The position numbers and the translations under genes are program-made. A stretch of 64,000 nucleotides of DNA, from NCBI GenBank assembly GCA_963753245.1, contig CAVWBK010000011.1, positions 62,001-126,000 of the forward strand. The letters are read 5' to 3'. Under the pieces are notes generated by a model. It worked only from the letters and a program-made list of their open reading frames with translations. It had not been told where the DNA came from and searched no databases. The stretch is from VRUE01 sp963753245. Lineage in GTDB: Bacteria > Actinomycetota > Thermoleophilia > Solirubrobacterales > 70-9. Below, piece by piece: positions 25,527 through 33,755 of this stretch; within the stretch, counting starts at the first letter, position 1, and each line of letters begins with the position of its first letter.

Positions 25527-25952
25527 CTAGGCGAAGGTCCAGAGCTTGTTGCCGAGGAAGTTGAATGGCATCGCGACCGCCACAGCGATCGCCTGGGCGC
25601 TGAGGTCGCCAAGTGAGGTGCGGCTCACCAGCATCTCGAGAACCCCGAGGTTGATCAAGAGCGCCGCGGCGCTGACCGCAAAGAAGCGTGCCGCCTGGAA
25701 GCCCGCGTGTCCGTCGCCAGCGGCGAAGGTCCAGTGGCGGTTCCAAAAAAAGTTACTGGCCAGGGCGACCGAGAAGGCGCCGACGGCAGCGATCAGATGG
25801 TGGACGCCGAGGTTGCCGGTGAGCGCGGCAAAAACGGCGAGGTTTATGAGGTACCCCGAGCCCCCCACCAGCCCGAATTTGAGCAGCTGCCACCAGCTGG
25901 CCGGACTGCGGGCCGCGGCGCTCATTCGGTAGGCAAGTTCCCCCGCGGTCAA
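25527..25952 (-). CDS. GtrA-like membrane protein
   Basis: 141-residue protein with four transmembrane segments: LLKFGLVGGSGYLINLAVFA, LIAAVGAFSVALASNFFWNR, ARFFAVSAAALLINLGVLEM and AIAVAVAMPFNFLGNKLWTF. The FWNRHWTF and NFLGNKLWTF repeats are characteristic of GtrA, which is thought to flip polyprenyl-linked sugars. It overlaps the upstream GT39-like gene by 4 bp, so donor flipping for that transferase is a reasonable inference. The 190 bp downstream to the SixA-like gene hold nothing clear. Confidence 0.87.
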   Translation of the reverse strand: MTAGELAYRMSAAARSPASWWQLLKFGLVGGSGYLINLAVFAALTGNLGVHHLIAAVGAFSVALASNFFWNRHWTFAAGDGHAGFQAARFFAVSAAALLINLGVLEMLVSRTSLGDLSAQAIAVAVAMPFNFLGNKLWTFA

Positions 25953-27418
25953 GGCCCGCTCCCCGTCCCAGAGATGACAACGGCGGCCTGGCCGAAGCCG
26001 GTGTGGATGCGATGGAGGCGATAAAAGGCCACCCTGCGGACCCGGTTTGACCGATAGCGGGTCAGGGTGAGGCGCTCGAATCTGGTTTCCGCGGTGGGAT
26101 GAAAGGCGCGGGGCACGCGGCTCGGCCCTTTGCTGTTCGACTTCCTGACCACGTCGATTTCGCGCAGCCGCGTCACCCCGCTGTAGATGCGCTGAGCCTG
26201 GTTGTGGAGATAGAAGCGCTCCGGTTCGGCGGCCAGCTTCCAGCTGACGATCGCGCGCGGCCAGGGCGCCTGGCCCAGTTCATCGACGATCGAGCGGAAG
26301 TCGGGGCGTTGGAGATTTGGGGTTTCGGTAACCCGCACGCCAAAGACAACCCAGTAAGCGCACAGGAGAGCCGCGAGCAGCAGGCCCAGACGGCTCGCCC
26401 GCTGAACACCGAAGCCGATCGCCGCGGCGATGCCAAGCGGCAGCAGTGCCGGCAGCAGGTTGCGCTCAAGGACGTAGTCCTTGCCCAGCAGCGCGGCGAT
26501 CAGTGAGAGCAGGCCGACCCCGATGCCGATCGTGGCGCCGAGCAGGGCGCCGCGGCGCTCGCGCCAGGTGCCACGGGTGGCGACCAGCAGCCAGGCTGCG
26601 GCGATCAGAATCACGGGGATCAGCGCGTAGTGCACGCGCGGTGGCTCGGCGATCACATGTCCGGTCTCCCCGATCAGGAAGCTGACGCCGGTCTGAAACA
26701 AGCGGGAGGAGAGCGGGCTCTGTTCGATCCAGCCGACATGGGTCGGGTTGACCTGGGCCAGAATCAGCGGCACAAGCGCGATCCCGACCACGGCGACGCC
26801 GGCGACGGCGGCGAGGGTCGCTCGCCAGCGCGAGCGCAGGGCGACGAGCAGCCAAACAGACTCGATCGCGACCGGGAAGAAGGCGAAGTAGTGGCTGCTG
26901 AGGGCGAGCGCTGAGCCCAGCGCCCAGAGCGATAGATCGGTCCCACTGCGGCTGCGCAGGGCGCGGACAAAGAAGAGCAGCGAGACGGCGCAGAAGAAGA
27001 CCAAAAGCGAATAGGAGCGCGCCTCCTGCGAGTACCAGATCAGCATCGGGTTGACCGCGGTCATCGCCGCTGCGATCAGCCCAGTGCGACGGCTTGAGAG
27101 CTCGGCACCGATTGCGTAGGCGACCGGAACCGTCGCCAGACCAAAGAGTGCCGAGAGCGAACGCAGTCCGAATTCGGCGGTGCCGAATGCCTTCGCCCAG
27201 CCCCAGGCGAGCGTGTAGTAGAGCGGCGGGTTCGACTCGCTGTGTTTAACCGTTCTGAGCATGTGGATGAAGCTGCCGGGGATCACGCGGGCGGCGGTGA
27301 TCACCTCATCGTGGTGATAGCTCTGCTCGCCGAGGCTGGCAAAACGCATCGCCGCGCCGAGCGCAATGAGGAAGGCCAGGACCCAGAGGGCGCCGGCTCG
27401 CGAAGGTGTGAGGGTCAA
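25949..27418 (-). CDS. GT-C glycosyltransferase, family 39/ArnT-like membrane mannosyltransferase
   Basis: 489-residue multi-spanning transferase with about ten helices. The acidic pair of GT-C enzymes is in the first outer loop (SLGEQSYHHDEVITAARV), followed by ESNPPLYYTLAWGWAKAFG and PMLIWYSQEARSYSLLVFF. These match dolichyl/polyprenyl-phosphate mannose-type transferases of the GT39/PMT_2 group. It lies between a GH92 mannosidase and GtrA with 4-bp overlaps on both sides, so all three belong to one operon for a mannose-type glycan. Confidence 0.87.
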   Translation of the reverse strand: MTLTPSRAGALWVLAFLIALGAAMRFASLGEQSYHHDEVITAARVIPGSFIHMLRTVKHSESNPPLYYTLAWGWAKAFGTAEFGLRSLSALFGLATVPVAYAIGAELSSRRTGLIAAAMTAVNPMLIWYSQEARSYSLLVFFCAVSLLFFVRALRSRSGTDLSLWALGSALALSSHYFAFFPVAIESVWLLVALRSRWRATLAAVAGVAVVGIALVPLILAQVNPTHVGWIEQSPLSSRLFQTGVSFLIGETGHVIAEPPRVHYALIPVILIAAAWLLVATRGTWRERRGALLGATIGIGVGLLSLIAALLGKDYVLERNLLPALLPLGIAAAIGFGVQRASRLGLLLAALLCAYWVVFGVRVTETPNLQRPDFRSIVDELGQAPWPRAIVSWKLAAEPERFYLHNQAQRIYSGVTRLREIDVVRKSNSKGPSRVPRAFHPTAETRFERLTLTRYRSNRVRRVAFYRLHRIHTGFGQAAVVISGTGSGP

Positions 27419-29871
27419 GGGGTGCAGGCGTCCTTGGGCATCGAGCGGCCAGGGCCAAACGATGGCGGCGTGGCTGACCCCGAACTACCCCAGCTCCGGT
27501 TCGGGTGGCTCGAGAGTCGGAACCGCAGTTCCCCCCCGGCGTGCAGCGCACACCAGGTGGTCCAGGGTTGATCGGCCGGCCGGCCGTTGACGCGCAGGCC
27601 GTCGACATAGGGGGCGCGCGGCAGGCTCACGGCAACCGTGTGTTTCTTCCCGTTTCCCGGCTTGATTACTGGGGCGCTGGCCAGGACCCTGAGTTGGTGG
27701 TGATGGGGGAGTGCGATCGAGGCGCTTTCAAAGAGCGGACTGCCGATCGCCAGCAACCCCACTCCGGGGACCTCGGGATACAGACCGAGGGCACCGAAGA
27801 CATACCAGGAGGAGAGGGTGCCGAGATCATCGTTGCCCGGGTAGCCAGTCGGCGCTGGGAAGTAGAGGCGAAGCGCGCGCCGAACTGTGGCCTGCGTGTC
27901 AAACGGCGCGCGGGCCCAGTCATAGAGCCAGGGGACGTTGAGGTTCGGCTCGTTGCCGAGCAGGGCGTGATCGGTATGAGTTGCGCCCGCGCCGCCGTTC
28001 AGCTTGCGCAGAAAGTGGTGCAGTCGTGGCACCGCCTTCATCCGGCCACCGATCGCATTGAAGAGCCCGGCGGGATCTTGGGGGACCATCCAGCTGTACT
28101 GGGTTGAGTCGCCCTCGACGAAGCCGCCACCGGTGAGATTGTTGTATTCGGCTGGAAAGGAGCCATTTTCGTAACGCGGCTCGATCTCGCCGCTCTGTTG
28201 GTCGAAGAGATTGCGCCAACTACCTGAACGCTGAATAAAGCGTTGGTAGGTGGGCCGGTTGTGCAGCGCCCGCGCGGCAAACTGGGCGATGGCGAAATCA
28301 TCGACGCCGTACTCGAGGGTGGTCGCCGCCGAGCCCCAAACGGCGTCGGGGCTGCCGGAGAGCGAGTTGGCATTGCGCACGTTGGTGTCGATGTCATAGG
28401 GGATGTAGCCGTGTGCCAGGTAGGGGCCGATGCCCTGGCGCTCGAGGTATTCGCCGTTGGCGCTGCGGCATTCACCGTCGGCGCCCTTGAGCATCGCCGC
28501 GAGCGCGGTGTGGGAGTTGAAGGCGGTGGCCCCAAAGGCCGCGGCTGATGCGATCAGTGGGTCGGCTGAGTCACCGACCATGGTCATGCTCTGGCCGTTG
28601 GCGTAGGGCCAGCGCGGCAGGCAGCCGCTCTGGCTCGCGTCGGCGAGTAACGAGCGGATCATCTGGCTGGCGCGGCGCGGCGCGAGAATCGAGAGCAGCT
28701 GGATCTGGGTGCGATAGGTGTCCCAGCCGGAGAAATCGGCGTACTGGATGCGGCCCGAGGCTTGGTGGATGAGACCATCCATGCCGATATAGGCGCCACC
28801 GACGTCGCTGAAGGTGCGCGGCGCGAGGCCGGCGTGGTAGAGCGCCGTGTAGAAGGTGTCGATCAGCCGCTGAGGCCCGCCGGCGACGCGGATCCGCCCC
28901 AGCCACTTGTTCCAGGCGCTTTCGGCGCGACGCACAATCGTGTTGAAGGGCTGGGCGTGGTCTTCGGCTTCCAAATTGGCGCGGGCGTCTTCGATGCTCA
29001 CGAACGAGACCCCAACCCGGGCGAGGACGACCGGGTTCTTGCCTGTGTTGAAGGTCGCATAGGCACCGGCGTTGGCGGTGGAGGGCGGGTTTGCGGCTGG
29101 CGATTGACTGGCGCTGGCGGTAGTTGAGTTTGTGAGCAGCGTGTTTTCCTGCCAGGTCCCGCTGGCGTCAAAGGGCCGGTCGAAGACCGCCGCCATGTAG
29201 ACCCGGTAGCGCGGGCGCTGCTTGCAAAAGCCGCCGCTGGAGGCCGTTCCGTCGATTTCCCTCGCGGCTGGGTTGACCTGCACGGAGGCGAAGTCGTCGG
29301 GCTGGGCGCTGCCACCGGCGTTGATGAGGACGCTCGAGTGCGGATTGCGGGGGAATGTGAAGCGCGCTATTCCGGTGCGGGTTGTGGCACTCAGCTCAAC
29401 CTTGATCGCCGCTCCGCGCACCGGGTTGAGCTGGACCGAGTAATAGCCCGGGCGTCCGTCCTCGTTGGCGTGGGAAAAGCCCGGCTGAAATTGACCGTCA
29501 AGCGAGGACCCGGGAGCCGCCGGGGAGGCTTCGATCGGCGCGGTCGTCGGCAGAAAGGGGAAGTCGCCATAAAGGGCGCAGCCCGCGCCCGAGAGATGGG
29601 TGAGGCTGAAACCCTTAACGTGGGAGTCGCGGTAGTCATAGCCTTGGCGTCCATGCAGATTCGCCGGCGTCGTATCGGGGCTCCACTGAACCATCCCAAA
29701 AGGTGTCGCAGCGCCGGGGAAATTGTGGCCGCCGCCGAAGGTGTTGTGCCCCGGCTGGGTGCCGGCAAAGACATCGACTCGGTCGCTGAGACTGGCCAGC
29801 GCCGGGGTCGGCGTGGCCGCCGCCAGCCAGGCGAGCGCGACCAAGATTGCCTTCCCCGCACGCAGGTTCAC
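27415..29871 (-). CDS. Secreted GH92 alpha-mannosidase
   Basis: Calcium-dependent exo-alpha-mannosidase family. From GTG 29871 it starts with a clean signal peptide (MNLRAGKAILVALAWLAAAT, cleavage after PALA); an earlier GTG at 29904 adds eleven residues. Family marks: GGHNFPGAATPFGMVQWSPD, HLSGAGCALYGDFPFLP, GWDTYRTQIQLLSIL, GDSADPLIASAAAFG, NEPNLNVPWLYDWA and GNDDLGTLSSWYVFGALGLY. 818 residues, complete. The product should trim mannosides outside the cell while the next two genes build or move them. Confidence 0.93.
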   Translation of the reverse strand: MNLRAGKAILVALAWLAAATPTPALASLSDRVDVFAGTQPGHNTFGGGHNFPGAATPFGMVQWSPDTTPANLHGRQGYDYRDSHVKGFSLTHLSGAGCALYGDFPFLPTTAPIEASPAAPGSSLDGQFQPGFSHANEDGRPGYYSVQLNPVRGAAIKVELSATTRTGIARFTFPRNPHSSVLINAGGSAQPDDFASVQVNPAAREIDGTASSGGFCKQRPRYRVYMAAVFDRPFDASGTWQENTLLTNSTTASASQSPAANPPSTANAGAYATFNTGKNPVVLARVGVSFVSIEDARANLEAEDHAQPFNTIVRRAESAWNKWLGRIRVAGGPQRLIDTFYTALYHAGLAPRTFSDVGGAYIGMDGLIHQASGRIQYADFSGWDTYRTQIQLLSILAPRRASQMIRSLLADASQSGCLPRWPYANGQSMTMVGDSADPLIASAAAFGATAFNSHTALAAMLKGADGECRSANGEYLERQGIGPYLAHGYIPYDIDTNVRNANSLSGSPDAVWGSAATTLEYGVDDFAIAQFAARALHNRPTYQRFIQRSGSWRNLFDQQSGEIEPRYENGSFPAEYNNLTGGGFVEGDSTQYSWMVPQDPAGLFNAIGGRMKAVPRLHHFLRKLNGGAGATHTDHALLGNEPNLNVPWLYDWARAPFDTQATVRRALRLYFPAPTGYPGNDDLGTLSSWYVFGALGLYPEVPGVGLLAIGSPLFESASIALPHHHQLRVLASAPVIKPGNGKKHTVAVSLPRAPYVDGLRVNGRPADQPWTTWCALHAGGELRFRLSSHPNRSWGSSGSATPPSFGPGRSMPKDACTP

Positions 29872-30121
29872 ACCCCAAACCCTAGGGATGCGAGATCCCG
29901 CCACCGCGCTCGGTCCGCCTGAGATCGATTTGGCGGGCCTCGATCAAGGCCTGGCGCGAAGCTCAACCGGCGATGGCCTTGCTCGAAAGCGCGACGGGGA
30001 GGTGGGTCGGGCAGGCGCGCCCCGTCGCGCAACCCAATATTGGCGGCTGATCCCGCTGCTACGGTCGCGAATGCGCGCGGCGAGAGCCGCGACCCGATCA
30101 AACTGCAGACGGAGGGAAAAA

Positions 30122-30421
30122 ATGGCGACAAAAAAAAGGCCAAGCAAAAAAGCGGCAAAAAAAGCGAAAGCGAAAGCAGCCAAAAAAACCAAACGTGTGA
30201 AAGCAAAAGCGACGAAAGCGGCGGCGAGGACGAAAGCCAAAGTCGCTAAAAAATCCAAAGCCGCGAAAACCAAACGGACCAAAGTCGCCAAAAAAGTCAA
30301 AGCAAAAGCTAAAAAAGCAAAAGCTAAAACCAAAGCCAAAACGACCAAAAAATCTAAAGCCGCGAAAAAAACCAAAGCTCGCGCGAAAGCAAAAAAACCC
30401 GCCAAAAAACGTCGCCGCTAG
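30122..30421 (+). CDS. Lysine/alanine-rich histone H1-like DNA-binding protein
   Basis: 99-residue, extremely basic protein of AKKAKAK-type repeats (MATKKRPSKKAAKKAKAKAA at the start, KKPAKKRRR at the end). Such proteins resemble eukaryotic H1 tails and the C-terminal tails of actinobacterial HU proteins and probably bind DNA or RNA without strong specificity. There is no globular HU domain. A strong ribosome site GGAGGG lies 5 bases before the ATG. Every lysine codon I read is AAA, against the GC-rich habit of the genome, and the start has a run of eight A bases. The 250 bp upstream are the divergent promoter region with GH92. Confidence 0.85.
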   Translation: MATKKRPSKKAAKKAKAKAAKKTKRVKAKATKAAARTKAKVAKKSKAAKTKRTKVAKKVKAKAKKAKAKTKAKTTKKSKAAKKTKARAKAKKPAKKRRR

Positions 30422-30424
30422 CAG

Positions 30425-30442
30425 GGGGCGGAGCGCCGCCCC
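30425..30442 (+). terminator. GC hairpin after the histone-like gene
   Basis: GGGGCGG-AGCG-CCGCCCC begins 4 bases after the stop codon: 7-bp perfect stem and 4-nt loop. No T-tract follows, so it may be a terminator of the GC-only kind or an RNA-stabilising hairpin. Confidence 0.5.
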
Positions 30443-30472
30443 TCGCGAGGAAACTCGCCGAGTCGGAGGAGA

Positions 30473-30506
30473 GAGGGCCGCTCAAGCAGTTGGATGAGCG
30501 GCCCTC
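30473..30506. terminator. 12-bp perfect stem-loop in the 3' region
   Basis: GAGGGCCGCTCA (30473-30484) pairs perfectly with TGAGCGGCCCTC (30495-30506) around a 10-nt loop. It is the strongest hairpin in the non-coding stretch 30422-30674, which otherwise holds only smaller inverted repeats and no gene I can support. It may be a second terminator or part of a structured RNA. Confidence 0.5.
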
Positions 30507-30674
30507 AGCGATCCCCCCGATCGGAGGTCTGCCGCTGAGAGGGGACCTTGGGGGATGCATCCGCCAAGCAGACCTTTCACCGCGAATGATCAGGCTGCCT
30601 CAGGTGGACCGTTCTGGGGTCCGCAGGGGGCCTCGTCATTGTCGCCCCTCGGGGAGCGCAGTTAGGGTAGGGCT

Positions 30675-31094
30675 ATGGAGTTCGCCCTCAGCGCTCGTCT
30701 GACTCGGATCTTGCTTGCCGTGGCGGGGTTGTGCTGCGTTTTCGCCTTCGCCCAGGGCCATTCCGCCGATGCGAGCTCGCAGGGGGTGACACGAGAGTGC
30801 CAGCACCCGCTGACCACCGGCCAGGAGGCGATCAACATCCGACACGTCAACCCGAAGACGGCCTGCAAGACGGTGCGCGCCCTGGCCAGGTTCATCTCCA
30901 ACGGCACGAATGCCGGACGCCTGTACCGGTGCGTCGGCACCCATGGAGGTCACACGGCCGGCCGCCCGGTGCTGAAGATCCACCGCTTCGAGGGCTGGAA
31001 GCTGAGTGTCCTCCACACCTACGCGTTTCAGATGTCCCGCGGCCGCAGCTCCTTCGAAGTCACCGGCACCGACTTCCCGCTCAACTGCAGCTGA
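30675..31094 (+). CDS. Small secreted protein of unknown function
   Basis: 139 residues with a typical signal peptide (LTRILLAVAGLCCVFAFAQG, cleavage near SADA). The mature part is about 110 residues with four cysteines (REC, TAC, YRC and the terminal NCS) that may form two disulfides, plus RFEGWKLSVLHTYAFQMSRG. I do not recognise the family. It is followed at once by a strong bidirectional hairpin. The secreted, Cys-paired layout suggests an extracytoplasmic binding or inhibitor protein, but that is only a guess. Confidence 0.7.
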   Translation: MEFALSARLTRILLAVAGLCCVFAFAQGHSADASSQGVTRECQHPLTTGQEAINIRHVNPKTACKTVRALARFISNGTNAGRLYRCVGTHGGHTAGRPVLKIHRFEGWKLSVLHTYAFQMSRGRSSFEVTGTDFPLNCS

Positions 31095-31117
31095 CCCCGG
31101 TCCAGACCGACCGGGGT
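31094..31117. terminator. Bidirectional terminator-like hairpin
   Basis: ACCCCGGTC (31094-31102) and GACCGGGGT (31109-31117) form a perfect 9-bp stem with a 6-nt loop, starting at the last base of the secreted-protein stop codon and lying between two convergent genes. Confidence 0.65.
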
Positions 31118-31153
31118 TGGCGTCCGCCGGCCTCATCTGCGCCGGCATCGATC

Positions 31154-31855
31154 TCATTCCTTGAGCGAGCGTAACCAGCGACTGGGCCCGATCAGGATTC
31201 GAGTGCCCGGTCGCATCCAGCGCAGCACCGAGAGCAGATCGACCTGGCGCAAAGAGACGCAGCCCGCCGTGGCCGCGCCGGTCTGCTCATGCAGGAAGAT
31301 CCCCGAGCCCCGTCCGTAGACCGGATCGCCGTAGTTGAAGTCGATCACGGCGGCGTAGCGGTAGGCGAGCGCGTGGTTAACCCAGAGGTCCTCGTCAGCG
31401 GGGTCGCAGGGAGTGCGCTCGACCCAGCGGTTGTAGTCAGACCGGGTCCCTGACCAGCAGGATCCGGGGATCAGGCGGCGCCAGCGGAATCCGGTCACAC
31501 CGGGGTCTGGACGGGAACCGAAGTCATAGACAAACCCATAGTTGCCGATCGGGGTCGTACCGTCGCCCGCCCGCCTCCGTGCGGGGTGGGAGAGGCCGTT
31601 GTAGCCAACCCGGGCCGGCATCGCCCCGCGCACCACCCGCCAGCGGCCACCGACAAGCTCGTAGGTGCGGGCCGTGGCGTGGGTGGTGTGCATGCTCTGG
31701 GTCGCGATCTCCACGATCCGCTGCGCCGAGGCCAGCCCCCGCATCGCATTCGGGTTCACCGGGGGCGCGCCCTCGGCGCTGGCGCAGGACGCGCCCAGCC
31801 CGGCCACCACGGGCAACAACAGGGCGAGCGTCAGTGCGCGGCTTGCGGCGGTCAA
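31154..31855 (-). CDS. L,D-transpeptidase (YkuD) family protein, exported
   Basis: 233-residue cell-wall enzyme that would cross-link peptidoglycan or attach proteins. A signal sequence (RALTLALLLPVVAGLGASCA) precedes the domain. The active site reads IFLHEQTGAATAGCVSL: conserved His and the catalytic Cys in TAGCVS, instead of the more common SHGC. Further marks: GDGTTPIGNYGF and FNYGDPVYGRGSG. TTG 31855 is the chosen start. It is the last ordinary gene before the repeat-flanked Fic block. Confidence 0.85.
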   Translation of the reverse strand: MTAASRALTLALLLPVVAGLGASCASAEGAPPVNPNAMRGLASAQRIVEIATQSMHTTHATARTYELVGGRWRVVRGAMPARVGYNGLSHPARRRAGDGTTPIGNYGFVYDFGSRPDPGVTGFRWRRLIPGSCWSGTRSDYNRWVERTPCDPADEDLWVNHALAYRYAAVIDFNYGDPVYGRGSGIFLHEQTGAATAGCVSLRQVDLLSVLRWMRPGTRILIGPSRWLRSLKE

Positions 31856-31868
31856 CCCGAATGGAAAT

Positions 31869-31905
31869 TACAGCCCCAGCTGTTTGCCGAGGATCTCCTT
31901 CATGA
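31869..31905. repeat. Direct repeat copy A: orphan 3' end of an acyl-CoA dehydrogenase gene
   Basis: 37 bp identical at 36 positions to 33757-33793, same orientation. On the minus strand it spells the C terminus MKEILGKQLGL plus a stop codon (TAA here, TAG in the intact gene). Nothing upstream of it on that strand resembles the rest of an acyl-CoA dehydrogenase, so it is an isolated gene end. It marks the left border of the Fic block. Confidence 0.8.
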
Positions 31906-32220
31906 ACGGCGAGCCTGGTACTTGCAGACACGCCCGATCATCGGAGGGCAAGGACTCCCCGCAATTGAGGCTGTTCGAGGACGAGGGCGATGACCGCCAG
32001 TGATCGCGTGTGGTCCGGCTGATGTGTCCGGATTGTGTCCCCCGGCTTCGTCCGGTTTGCGCCGCCTGGCCTCACGCCCGTGAACTCGCTGGCCCGCGAA
32101 CAAGCGGGCTAAAGGCGTCGGAGCACGCCTACCCGGTGAGCTCGGGGTGGGCGTGGACGTGGTGCTCGGCATCCTGCTCTCCAGTTGACCCGAAGACCGC
32201 GTTAGGGTCATAGATTGTCT
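31906..32220. other. Non-coding or decayed DNA inside the Fic block
   Basis: No gene is convincing here. A plus-strand tail starting in the repeat (ATG 31902) encodes 33 residues ending PQLRLFEDEGDDRQ and may be a remnant of a larger protein. Open frames on the minus strand have no coding character. GC content falls sharply towards 32220. Confidence 0.5.
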
Positions 32221-32303
32221 CTAACGTTTGGAACATTAGACGTTAGCGTCAGGCATGCTCCACTCTTGTCGCAACGCTAAGTTTGGGCCCTATCGTTCCT
32301 GGT

Positions 32304-32327
32304 CCAAGGTTAAAATCATAACTTTGG
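32304..32327. promoter_or_regulatory. Operator-like dyad 1 upstream of fic
   Basis: CCAAGGTTA-N6-TAACTTTGG: 9-bp arms with one mismatch and a 6-nt spacer, the same design as dyad 2 downstream. Confidence 0.65.
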
Positions 32328-32372
32328 ATTTTATGCCCGCAAGCATGCAAGTTTGGCTGATCCCGCATATTT

Positions 32373-32396
32373 CCAAACTTAGTACGCTAACTTTGG
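32373..32396. promoter_or_regulatory. Operator-like dyad 2 at the fic start
   Basis: CCAAACTTA-N6-TAACTTTGG: 9-bp arms with one mismatch and a 6-nt spacer. It ends 3 bp before the ATG at 32400, so binding here would block transcription or translation start. Dyad centres are 69 bp apart. Confidence 0.7.
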
Positions 32397-32399
32397 AGA

Positions 32400-33644
32400 A
32401 TGGAGTTGACGGCTGGCATCGACATCCCTACCCGCCGTGGCACCATGCTCGAGTGCCACTGGGAGCCAAACATGGAGGCATTGGGTGGGCGCCAAGCCCG
32501 CCGTGGCTTCGACTACGAGGCCTATCTTCCCACGAGGATTAGCAGCGGGGGATTCCTGCTTGACTCCGATATCGCTGCGGCCGGCTCCAACGCAGAACTT
32601 GCCTGCCGCGAGCTAAATGACGACCCACCGGAGCTCGCCAACTTCGAGACCCTGGCCAGGCAGTTGCTGCGAGCCGAGTCAGTCGCCTCGTCGCGGATCG
32701 AGGGGCTGGTCCTCTCTCACCGCCGGTTGGCCAAGGCCGCATTCTCCTCGCAGGTGCATGACATCACCGCCCAGAGCGTACTGGCAAACATCCGCGCACT
32801 TGAGCGCGCGGTGGAACTGGCTAGCACCGTCGAGCGGCTTGAGCGCGAGCATTTCCTGGAGGTGCATCGCATCCTCTTTGAAGGGACACGCGACGAGCAC
32901 CTCGGCGGCCGGCTTCGTGAGGAGCAGGGATGGATCGGGGGGAGCGCGTCGAGCCCGCTGAAAGCAGAGTTCATTCCACCCCCGCCCGAGTTCGTCGGTG
33001 AGCTCCTCGACGACCTCTGTGCCTTCTGCAATCGCAACGACCTGCCGGCTGCGATCCAAGCGGCGATCGCCCACGTGCAGTTCGAGACGATCCATCCGTT
33101 CTTCGACGGCAACGGGCGCGTGGGCCGGGCGTTGATCCTGATCATCCTGCGCCGCCGCGGCCTCGCCAAGAGCTACCTACCACCGCTGAGTCTCGCCCTT
33201 GCCGGTGAGGCCGACCGCTACGTAGCGGGCTTGACCAGCTGGCGGATCGGCGATGAAGACGATTGGTACATCGTCTTCATCGACGCGCTCTTTCGTGCCG
33301 CGATGGGAGCGGGCCGATTCGCCGCCAAAGTCTCGGGGTTGCAGGAGCGCTGGCTTCAGGAGGCAGGCAACCCGCGCAAGGGCTCGGGTGCCAGGCGGCT
33401 GATCGAGCTCTTGCCATCGCAGCCGATCCTCGACGTGAAGACCGCGGCTCAGCTGCTTGGGGGCAGTGAGGAGCGAGCTCGGCTGGCGATCAACCGCCTC
33501 GATAGCGCCGGTGTGCTTCGCCGCACGACAATCGGGCGCGGTAATCGCGCCTGGGAGTGCGTGGGGCTCTTTGACCTGCTCGATCGCTTCGAGCGCGATC
33601 TCGGGCCGCCAGGCAAGACTCCGCGTCCAAGCCGGACTCCCTGA
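32400..33644 (+). CDS. Class II Fic protein with C-terminal winged helix
   Basis: 414-residue Fic-domain enzyme, expected to transfer AMP (or another nucleotide part) to target proteins. The catalytic motif is complete: HPFFDGNGRVGR (about residues 228-239). The inhibitory helix SSRIEG, matching the (S/T)xxxE(G/N) rule, is N-terminal of the Fic core, which defines class II self-inhibited Fic proteins. The C terminus (LDVKTAAQLLGGSEERARLA, INRLDSAGVLRR) is a winged helix-turn-helix. ATG 32400 sits right behind dyad 2 with no spaced ribosome site; ATG 32445 or 32472 are alternatives, or the mRNA may be leaderless. No separate antitoxin gene is adjacent. Confidence 0.9.
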   Translation: MELTAGIDIPTRRGTMLECHWEPNMEALGGRQARRGFDYEAYLPTRISSGGFLLDSDIAAAGSNAELACRELNDDPPELANFETLARQLLRAESVASSRIEGLVLSHRRLAKAAFSSQVHDITAQSVLANIRALERAVELASTVERLEREHFLEVHRILFEGTRDEHLGGRLREEQGWIGGSASSPLKAEFIPPPPEFVGELLDDLCAFCNRNDLPAAIQAAIAHVQFETIHPFFDGNGRVGRALILIILRRRGLAKSYLPPLSLALAGEADRYVAGLTSWRIGDEDDWYIVFIDALFRAAMGAGRFAAKVSGLQERWLQEAGNPRKGSGARRLIELLPSQPILDVKTAAQLLGGSEERARLAINRLDSAGVLRRTTIGRGNRAWECVGLFDLLDRFERDLGPPGKTPRPSRTP

Positions 33645-33755
33645 TGGATCGCGAGGGCGCCGCTTTGCGTCGCCTCCCCTGCTCCCGCGGCGGACCGCCA
33701 GGCGCCTGACGCGAGCCGGCGAGAGATTCAGATGCCGCTCTGCCAGAAGAACTGC

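Larger units (their letters stand above)
32221..32397. promoter_or_regulatory. Fic leader: repeated TAA(C/G)TTTGG elements
   Basis: AT-rich by local standards. The element occurs forward at 32222 (TAACGTTTGG, one extra base), 32278 (TAAGTTTGG), 32319 (TAACTTTGG), 32348 (CAAGTTTGG) and 32388 (TAACTTTGG), and inverted at 32304 (CCAAGGTTA) and 32373 (CCAAACTTA). Four of these pair into two 24-bp dyads. An additional inverted repeat CTAACGT-N12-ACGTTAG spans 32221-32246. Confidence 0.7.

Noticed and set aside
30122..30421. Long low-complexity A-rich run as a repeat array or CRISPR-like element
   Set aside because: It is one open frame with a strong ribosome site; the repeats are lysine/alanine codons, not spacer-separated repeats.
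31906..32211. Minus-strand frame in the Fic block as a gene
   Set aside because: Ser/Pro/Arg-rich with no motif, no ribosome site and no conservation cue; judged non-coding.
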